64,000 nt of DNA, from contig WOFQ01000003.1 in the NCBI GenBank assembly GCA_012184525.1, forward strand, positions 1,447,417-1,511,416, written 5' to 3'. The translations under genes were made by a program, and so were the position numbers. This document shows positions 56,601 to 64,000 of this stretch, one piece after another. Within the stretch, counting starts at the first letter, position 1. Each line of letters starts with the position of its first letter. The DNA comes from Xenoacremonium recifei. Taxonomy: Eukaryota; Ascomycota; Sordariomycetes; Hypocreales; Nectriaceae. The notes beneath the pieces were generated by a model. It ran no database searches, had not been told where the DNA came from, and saw only the letters and a list, made by a program, of their open reading frames with translations.

Positions 56601-57254
56601 CTCGGGCAGGTTGCGGAGGCGGCGATATTGGCTGAGACGGTGAACGGCCGTGCATGACGCCGGCGAGCGCTGCAGCCGGGTTCGGAGGAAGCGAGGCAGT
56701 TTCGACCACAGCCTCCGGCTCTGTCACTTGAGACTGAGGCCTGGCGGGTAGTACCGGAGGAGCTGGCGGCGAAGTGGGAGCAGGAGCGCCGCCAGCGTCC
56801 TCCATCTCGATGTAGTTGGCCGGGACGAAGCCATAGTCGTCATCCAGACCGACGAGGATCCAGTCCGGGTCAGAGGTGTCGAAGACGCTGAGCTGGGCAT
56901 CCTCGGGAAATGACAGCTCCTCGTCGGTCTGGCGAGTATACTCGTAGAGGGCGCGGGCATGGCCTATGGGTTCGATCTAGAGAAGAGAAGGAGACATGTG
57001 TGAGCAGCAGCAGAGACGTGAGCCACGGATAGGGGCGGAAGCTCGGAGCCACACACCTGTTCGACGTAATTGTTGGGCACGAGGCCAACGGGTTCGTCTT
57101 CGTCGTCGGCACCAGCCTTCTTCTTAGCCTTCCACCAGCCATCGTCGCCGTTCTTGTCAAGGACGTAGAGGACGTCGCCGTCGGCGATGGCGAGCTCCCC
57201 TTCGGCTTGGGGCGCGTAATCGTAGACGGCCCGGCACACACCCAAGAATCCCAT
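53622..57254 (-). CDS. SLA1: Actin-patch endocytic adaptor Sla1
   Basis: Four exons on the minus strand: 57254..57057, 56976..55659, 55547..53709, 53647..53622, giving 1126 residues. Sla1 links cargo, clathrin and Las17/WASP at cortical endocytic sites. Domains in order: SH3-1 (residues 1-66, RAVYDYAPQAEGELAIADGD); SH3-2 (ARALYEYTRQTDEELSFPEDA); a Pro-rich linker; a central conserved block (MGKRKKMPTTLGINLGTGTI); SH3-3 (DEVILDDTKSEEWWQVRRLKNG); SHD1 (TWTDRSRSFSVEAQFLGLKDGKIHLHK); and SHD2 (YDWFQFFLSCDVAVGLCERYAQAF), a SAM-like domain. The long Gln/Pro-rich C-terminus carries repeated (Q/M)xTG motifs, the targets of the Prk1/Ark1 kinases. The final 26-nt exon supplies PQNPFGF with an NPF motif; reading through the preceding intron stops two codons after the donor. 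Confidence 0.94.
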
Positions 57255-57979
57255 CTCGGACGGGGTCGTCGGGACTTACTGCGCCACGGCCTGGTGACGG
57301 GAAGAAATGCAGAGGGACGGCGTCCGCGATGGCGTTTTAGGACGACGAAGAGCAAAATGGCAGAGCAAAAAACCCGGCACGCGGGGAGGGAAGCGATGCA
57401 AACGTCGACGCGAGGCGGTGCGATGCGATCCGAAGTGACGCAGTGCGGCGTCGCCTGTCCAAGGAGCAGCCAGGAGCGAAGTGGACAGGCCAGCCGCCTC
57501 CTTCCTCAGGTAAGGTAGGTACCAGCTAAGCGGAGCCAAGTACTTCGTCGCGACCCAAAGCAAGCTTGGTACCGACTTTGGTTAGCATGCAGCGACGCAC
57601 GGTAAGGTACCCGCCCAGCTGGTGCCCACTATGCACTAACCCCTTACGGGTGGCTTCAAACTGCGGCTCGCTCGGGTTTGCACCGTCCCCGAACCCTCGA
57701 GACTCTCGAGTGTTTTACACGTCGCCGAACCAATGTCTTGATCCCCTCAATTATTGCATTTCCTTGGGTTTATGTAATGCACGATCTTTACTTATTGTGA
57801 GTACGTCGCAAACTTATTTCTCCTTCGGACCCTGTTTAGATAGATCGAGCTACCAGATGCCAAGCGGCAAGCAAAAAAGGAAACACCGACGCCGCATTCT
57901 ACTAAATATCCAGTATTCCTCAGATATGTGCCTGTAAACCCTCATCTTTCTGTTCGTTTCAAATGCAATAGATGCCTTC
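57255..57979. other. Intergenic region upstream of SLA1
   Basis: It contains the SLA1 promoter and the 3' flank of AMP deaminase. Both neighbours are on the minus strand. No gene is seen. Confidence 0.4.
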
Positions 57980-60900
57980 CTAGTCATCTCCGTGCTCCGA
58001 AACGCCATCAGATGCCGGTCGTTCGTCTTCTCCCTCCGCATGTGTTAGGTTTCGAAGACTACCACTCCGATGACCTCGAGTGAAAATTCCAGGAAACATC
58101 CTTGGATCACTTCCTGACAAATGCAGGTCCGCCATTGCATCGCTCGGCCAGTGCTGCTCTCGTATCGAGCTGGTAGCCACTGGAGATCTGTCGATGGCAG
58201 AGGACGAGTCCATGCTCACCACTGCATCGGAGACTGCTGCACCAATGAGTGTCGCGGGCGTAGCGTTCGTGACGCTTCGTTCACTAGCCAAAGGCCCACC
58301 ATTTGATGTTTCCGCAGCCACGTGGTTGTCATTGTAAGTGACGTATTTCTTGAGCCTGGAGGAGTCCTTGTGAGCAACAACATGACTAGGCAGCATTCGG
58401 ATCCTCGAAGGAAAACTTACACGTCTCTCTCCTGTATCAGCGTATGGTAGCGGAATTCCTCCCTCCGATCTGGAACATTGGTCTTGACCATCATGTTCCC
58501 TTCCTTACCAGGCTTGTCACACCGGGCACCAAGCCACTGTTCCTTGATGGACAGTTCGTAGCCACTCTGCTTGACTGAGTTTTTGGCTAGTTCACACATG
58601 TCCACTGGGCTAAGCTTATAAATTTGTGCAGCTACCGCATACTCTTCAATCAAAGGCTCCTTTGTGAATGCGAACTGCAATGGATCGTCGGTAGAAAGCG
58701 AGACGTTCAGACCCCGCCGGAAATACTGATGGAAGGGGTTCCGTTCGTAGGCAAGGAACAGTGCGTTATTGCTGAGCGGGGACATTGCAATTCCAATCTG
58801 CTCAAGGTAGAAAACGTACTGGAGAAGCGGCACCTTGCGAAGCAGCAGCCCGTGGCTAATACTGTGGCAACAAAGCGCTGCAACAGCAAGATGTTCGCTG
58901 TCGCCGGCCTCGCCACAGTGCGGCCGGAGGACAAAGGTATTGAAACCTCGTTTTTTCCGCCAATAGTTCAAGGATGCGAGGTTGGAGAACAGATAGTAGA
59001 TCCAATAACTATACGGAGGGTTCTGCTTTGTGTCCCAATCCTTGGGTACGGGGAACTTCTTGAACAAACGGCGTTCAACTTTGCTTTCGTCATCGACACT
59101 GTCAAATCCTATGACGCGTTGCAGGAATACGTGAAGCTTCGGGTGACTGGACGGATCTTTGGTTACCTCGAAAAGAGGCTGGAAAACGTTTTTTACCACC
59201 TGCTCAAACGTCTCCATCAGGCCACTAGCCTTGTAGACATCGTACAGACGCGGGATTTGGATGAGCCATCGGACATTATGGGAGAATAGCTTGTTATCAA
59301 CCACCCAAGCGGCGAGCTTATCCCATTCATCAATGGACTTTCCGTAGATCGAGATTCGCCACTCGACCATCTGGTATTTGCTTGATTCCAGATCAGAGAT
59401 CACTTCTTTTGTGATCTCAGCAAGATAACGGCCGTGGATGAAGTTATCCGTCTTAAGGAAGATTGTTCGTAAGCGAGACTCTCCAATAGGATTGTATTTC
59501 AGGTTGAACTTGTCAAACCGATGAAACGAGTCGGTGTGCGCCTAAAGCAATTAGAAATACGTCAACGAAACAATCTACAGCAGCTTGAATACTTACATGC
59601 ATATCTAGTGTATCGATACTGAGGTCATACGCCGTCAAATTGATGCTGGCGAACACCTCGGCCAACGTGAGGTGTCGGCCATCACGATAGAGGACAACCT
59701 CGTTTGGAAATTTTTTCATTTTGCTTTTGATGAAGCGTAGCAGGTGCTTTTGGTTCATACACGCAGAATGATGAACGTGAGTATCCACCTTACGAACATT
59801 GTAGAAGTCTCGGTGAGGGACCTTTTTGCTGTCGGCTGTCTCTTGGTACTCGTTGAGGAGAACATAGAGGTTGAATTTTCCTTCGAGGTACTGGAGGCGC
59901 CTGAAAGCAAAGCTTTTACTAGGACCATCGGATGAGACATTGAGAATATCGTCTAGATCCATGTAGAACTCTCGTATAGTTGGCACCTGGATAGCTGGTG
60001 TGGATAAACCTTCATCGCCAGCATCGAAAACTTGGTACACGCCGCTGTTGTCAAGCTTGAAAGACATTCCGTCGTCACCAGGGAATGGAAGCAGGTCGTC
60101 CATGTCGAAGTCTTGACCAATATCCTGGCCTGGCTTTCGCCTCCGGGATGGGCGCTTGCTCTCATCGGTGCCGCGGAGTGAATTGCCATGAGCCGAAGGC
60201 ATTGAAGATTGGGCATTATCTGCCAAGTCCGCTTGTGTAACATGGTCATGGCCCGAGGCATGTTCGGATCTTCCCAATCGCGAGTCGGAGACAGGTCGCC
60301 ATGCTGGCTCTGGAGGCGGAGGATAAATATCCCACTCTGGATTGTCTCTAGGGTTGTCTTCTGGGCCTTGTAGGGAAAGGGCAATATATTTCCGCCTCAA
60401 ATCCAGAATCCTCTGGATGTTCTTGGATATTGCACTCAATTCAGTTGTTATCTGAGGCTCGGTGTCAAACAAGCTTCCCCCGGATAAGCCCACGTTAGAA
60501 ACGTCGGAGGGCCTGGCCCCTTGCCATCCCGCGTCGCGGTTGGTGAATGACAAGGGATGAGAAGGTACATTAGGCATAGCATGTGCATATGGCTGCGACT
60601 CGACGCTGGTCTTGATATAAGGGTGATTTGGGGGTGTTTCTGGGGCAAATCGATTGGCGTGTGTGTCAAACTTCTGCGTATCAAGCTCTAGAATCATAGA
60701 ATCGGCACCATATTCAGTGGCAGGGCGAGAACCAGACACAAGGACAGGGCTATCATGTGGTGTTGGTTGGGCGCCGTTGCGATTGCTGTGCCGAAAGTCG
60801 GCCTTGGATCTGTGGTAGAAGAACTTGGCATCAGTCTGACTCATTTGGCGCTCGGCAACTGGATCATAGAATGTGGTGCGTTTCGGCAGGTCCCGAGGTA

Positions 60901-61211
60901 GCATGCCATCCTGGAGCTCGTCCTCGTCACTCTCAACCGCCGATGTGCCGGGATGTGGTGTTTCCTCCTGATGGGGTGCAACATGGTGAGCCCCATGACC
61001 CGTAGCACCAGTGTCTTGTGTGTTGTCGTCTTCCCCGTCCGATTCTCGGTCTTGCGTAGGCAGCAGCGTGGATTCGTCCTCGTCGTAGAAAGCCTGGTCT
61101 AGCAAGACAGGTAAGTCAAGATATTCTGCTTATTTGATGATGCTACGCCTCCCTGCTGCGGACAGCAGTGCGGGGTACCATTGTGCAGAAGAGCAAGAAC
61201 ATACTAGTCAT
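57980..61211 (-). CDS. AMD1: AMP deaminase
   Basis: Exons on the minus strand are 61211..61205, 61098..59597, 59541..58421 and 58385..57980, giving 1011 residues. The enzyme converts AMP to IMP in the purine nucleotide cycle. The first ~400 residues are acidic and disordered, as in other fungal enzymes. The catalytic barrel contains the zinc ligands in VDTHVHHSACMNQKHLLRFIKSKMK, then FDKFNLKYNPIGESRLRTIFLKTDNFIHGRYLAE, RPHCGEAGD, and the catalytic Asp pair in LSTDDPLQF. The start is inferred: a 7-nt first exon (ATG ACT A, donor GTATGT) joins to ACCAGGCTTTC and gives MTNQAFYDEDES. The last intron is only 35 bases; if it is not spliced, translation stops at RDV and the enzyme ends 135 residues earlier with the barrel intact. 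Confidence 0.92.
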
Positions 61212-62989
61212 AATGTGATGCTCAAAATTCCAATTTAAAGCAGCGAAGGTTTGTAGCTGTAATATGTCGAATGCGCCTGTGGCTAGCAGCCTGCAAAGGC
61301 ACTGTTGCACCCAGCAACCTGCGTGAGCAAGTCTCGTTGATGGGAAGTCCGGGAGGACAGAAGAAGGATAAGATGACAGGCCGATATAGCGAAAGAATTG
61401 AAAGGGATTACTTAGGAATAGCGAATGACAGCAAGGAATAAAGCGCGTCTGCCGCGAATTGTGTATTTGTATTGACGACGGACTGAGTCACTCGGGAGAG
61501 AAAGAAAAGAAGCTCTGACCGACAAAGCTTCAGTACAGAGCGATGCTACGCAGTACCTGAAGGACTTTCAACTACCGGGGTGGAGCAAATGCAAGATGCC
61601 GTCAGGTGTGGAGTCAGATAATTGACACTGAAGGCAACGCTAAACCTAACATACCTAATCGGCTCGCGGAGCATTTCTGGCCCAGGCTGTGCTTGTAGGA
61701 GCACTTCTCATGGAGAACGGCGTACTCCGAACAGTCTCACGAATCAGAGTACAAAAGTTGTCTTGGTTTTCTAAAATATGAAGTCTATCCAAGGAAGGAA
61801 GTATTTATAGCTGCTTGAGTCCTATTATTCTTTCTTCTATTAGTTTGGCTTATGAAATTAAAGAGGCGCCACATTTCGTCGCAACATTCCCATAAGGTAT
61901 GTAAGGTATTTGTTAACCCTAGAGTGCCAAGGCACGTGATTGCCAGCCTTTAGTCCCTTGCGGCAGAGTTGAGCGCTAATGAATCAATCACTGCACAAAT
62001 TTTGACCTTGGGGACAAAAGTTTTGGTCATAGTCGGAGTTCCAACGAGTGATAGAAGCGCACTATACTTGAGATGCAGTATCAATGTTCGAATTGCCTCA
62101 CAGGTGCCCTACGCTTCACTGTGGACTAATGAGTGAGAAGTTCGATGAAGCATGTCCAAGCTATTCGCAATGCCGCTGAGGAGGCCGTCAGTGCCCTCCG
62201 GCCCTTGAAATTCGTAGATGAGGGGCCAAAGATGTGTGTTCGAACGCAGAAGGCCGCTGTACGCACCTTTTGACATTTGTTTAATAGGAGAGCCAATTCA
62301 CCCGTCTGCATGAAGTTCCTCCTGGCGTTCTCTGCTCGCTCAAACCACAGTATGAAATGGCATTGTATAACCGACTCAATCCATCTCCATCTCAGTTAGA
62401 GCACAGCCAGACATATCGCTTTTCGTATCCGCAATGTTTCCACTTGGGGTTGCCTCGTGTAAAAGTCCTTACTTGGAAATCGGCACTGGCATGTGCCATC
62501 TCATTTGGGCCTTTGTCAGGCTCTGTCTGGATCACGGTGCGTTTTCTCTCGCCCTGGCATACTTCGCTCGCATGTCAGAGGATAGCCTGATACTACAGAA
62601 AGCAGAGATGTTCTGCACCTTTGCTCTTGGGAGTTTGGTAGGTCTCGTTGATGGAATGGCCAAGGGTTTTATTACTTCAATTACTTCTATATATCTATGT
62701 ACCGATTTTCCCTCAGCAAGCATCATCACCACGTGCTAATATGCTGATCCCATAAGCCTCAAACAAGGAATAGCTTGCCTCCTGTCAGAAAGCAATCGTG
62801 AAAAGGAACTGCGATCTTGCCCTAGAAATATGCAAGTCTTGTGACTATTTATTGCAAGTTGGGTATTGTGTCACTCAGGCTATGATATCTCATTCCCTAT
62901 TGGCATTGCCCATTCTGCTTTGCCAGTTCGGTATCATACGGGGAATAGAGCTGAGATGGATGCAATCTCAAAAAGTGCGTAAAGCACAA
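61212..62989. other. Gene-free region upstream of AMP deaminase
   Basis: It holds the AMP deaminase promoter and then increasingly AT-rich sequence. A 101-codon hydrophobic frame at 62434-62739 (plus) starts with ATG but has no recognisable domain and lies in degenerate sequence, so it is not called. No RNA gene is seen. Confidence 0.4.
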
Positions 62990-63335
62990 GGATATATATC
63001 TTTTTATATATAAAAAAAATATAATTATTATATAAATATAAATTTATTTAATATTTTAATTATTATTTATAAATAAGAAAATTAATTATTTTAAATATAA
63101 TATAAAAAAAAAAAAGAGATTTTAAAAACTTTATTTTTTTATATTTTTTAAAAGATTTTACAATATATTAAATCCTTAAATATAAAATTATATATATATT
63201 ATTTAAATTTTATGAAAATTTCATTTTATATAATATAAAACTTTATATTTATTTTTAAAATATTTTAATAAAATAAAATAAATATATATAAAAAAAGAAT
63301 TTCTATTATATATATATTATATATTAAAATAGATT
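62990..63335. repeat. Extreme A/T block
   Basis: About 345 bases made almost only of A and T, with long A, T and TA runs, next to ordinary ~50% GC sequence. Such blocks in filamentous ascomycetes often come from repeat-induced point mutation of transposon copies, but no RIP signature (TpA over ApT counts) was computed. Confidence 0.85.
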
Positions 63336-63787
63336 CTAGCTATTCAGAAGCTTCATTTCAAGAGGAATCTCAAGACCCTCTTCAAATAAGTGAATTTGAA
63401 GAGGATTCTGCTGAATTAGAAGCTAACCAACCTACTTCTTCTTTTTCAGAATCCCTTTCTGGCTCTAATTTAAATACCTCTTCTATAGATAGTCCTTATA
63501 GGTCTATTTATAATAATAAGAGATTTAAATTTCATGCAGAGAAGTCAAAAGTCTATATTTTTATTAATGAGCTATTTACTTACAGCTTATTACCTATTGA
63601 TTTATCAAAAGATAGAGAAATGCTAGTTAAGTGTACTAGATATAGTGAAAAGTGGATACTAGTCGTAGACAGTGGAAGTAATAGATGTGTTGAAGTTGTT
63701 GATTTTTATCAGCTAGGTTGGATACACACAGCCCTTATATATTCAAAACCCTCGGCCTTCCTATCAGTCCGAGCTTATTCAAGCTGA
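63272..63787 (+). pseudogene. AT-rich coding-like frame, probable transposon or foreign fragment
   Basis: A frame open from 63272 to the stop at 63785-63787, with no ATG before 63620. From about 63332 it reads as protein: Ser/Glu-rich at first (SEASFQEESQDPLQISEFEEDSAELEANQP), then basic and hydrophobic (KRFKFHAEKSKVYIFINELF, KCTRYSEKWILVVDSGSN). Nearly all third codon positions are A or T, unlike every other gene in the window. I do not recognise a family. The acidic, low-complexity N-terminus followed by a compact domain, and the position between an A/T block and an inverted-repeat element, suggest a mobile-element gene cut off at its 5' end or with missing introns. Confidence 0.4.
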
Positions 63788-63992
63788 ATAGGTCGGCCTA
63801 TTCAATCTATCCGATTTCCTGTAAGCCGGCGTGCCGTTGCAGCCGGACCCCTCATTTGGTCCGTCATATTCCGATTACCCCTCTTTTGACCTCATTTGGT
63901 GAGGCATTTACGATAGCTGTGTGTTTCCAATAGCTGTGTGTGTTATGTATGATATATATAGCTATATGTATTATATATATATAGCTGTGTGT
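63724..63992. mobile_element. Candidate MITE-like inverted-repeat element
   Basis: ACACACAGC at 63724-63732, followed shortly by TATATAT, is mirrored by TATATAT-n-GCTGTGTGT ending at 63992, about 270 bases apart. Two more direct copies of GCTGTGTGT lie at 63916-63924 and 63933-63941. The interior is GC-richer and contains a perfect 7-bp stem with a 4-base loop (63786-63803). Non-coding, short and flanked by A/T sequence, it resembles a miniature inverted-repeat transposable element. The window edge prevents checking the right flank or a full target-site duplication. Confidence 0.35.
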
Positions 63993-64000
63993 TATATAGA

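Noticed and set aside
62434..62739. A 101-codon hydrophobic frame near the right end
   Set aside because: No recognisable family, random codon use, and located in degenerate AT-rich sequence.
62990..63335. Centromere or telomere
   Set aside because: The A/T block is only ~345 bases and no TTAGGG repeats are present, so a local RIP-like or mobile-element tract is a better reading.
1..64000. tRNA, rRNA and CRISPR features
   Set aside because: A reading for T-loop (GGTTCRANNCC) patterns with matching acceptor stems and for spaced direct repeats found no convincing candidate. A tRNAscan or Infernal run would settle this.
1..64000. Secondary-metabolite or other specialised gene cluster
   Set aside because: The alcohol dehydrogenase, SnoaL-like and kinase genes are isolated among housekeeping genes. 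No synthase, transporter or pathway regulator is present.

Overview
This is nuclear DNA from a filamentous ascomycete, most likely a Sordariomycete of the order Hypocreales. Genes are packed on both strands with short intergenic gaps. Introns are mostly 45-75 nt with fungal donors (GTAAGT, GTATGT) and CTAAC/CTGAC branch points. The proteins are fungal orthologues: ERB1, RPT5, TRL1, SEC26, GID4, SLA1, HEM25, COG8 and a close relative of Neurospora DIM-5. No bacterial operons, CRISPR arrays, rRNA or convincing tRNA genes were seen. I rebuilt exon structures by hand, because most genes are split; exon coordinates are in each entry.

Layout. 0-14.6 kb: BTB/POZ protein, zinc alcohol dehydrogenase, ERB1 (ribosome biogenesis), a secreted Ish1/Msc1-repeat stress protein (minus), RPT5 (26S proteasome ATPase, minus), mitochondrial ribosomal protein uL10m, and a small DUF4870-like membrane protein. 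14.9-22.4 kb: a group rich in tRNA-processing factors: TRL1 tRNA ligase (minus), an ankyrin protein, RPP40 of RNase P (minus) and the TRM11 tRNA methyltransferase. 22.7-34.4 kb: GID4/VID24 (minus), Mago nashi (minus), SEC26 beta-COP, an N-terminally acylated ubiquitin-like protein (minus), and a DIM-5/KMT1 histone H3K9 methyltransferase. 35-43 kb: a sparser, more lineage-specific stretch with an orphan gene, a protein-kinase-like gene (minus), a possible small Cys-rich protein, a small mitochondrial membrane protein and a SnoaL-like protein. 43.7-61.2 kb: alkaline ceramidase, prefoldin 1, an RS/coiled-coil protein, HEM25 glycine carrier (minus), COG8 (minus), a TLC-domain protein, SLA1 (minus) and AMP deaminase (minus). 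The last 2.8 kb has no host gene I can support. It ends in an almost pure A/T block, an AT-rich start-less coding-like frame, and a small inverted-repeat element resembling a MITE.

The genes are mainly housekeeping and do not form a biosynthetic cluster or an obvious new system. The most interesting signal is in the DIM-5 homologue. Its second intron can keep the reading frame only if the 5' splice site is GAAAGT instead of GTAAGT. That is a rare GA-AG intron, a sequence error, or a mutation that would inactivate the heterochromatin methyltransferase. Other unusual splice structures include a GC-AG intron, an initiator-codon-only exon, a 3-nt microexon, a 35-nt intron, and terminal exons that carry or remove functional tails.
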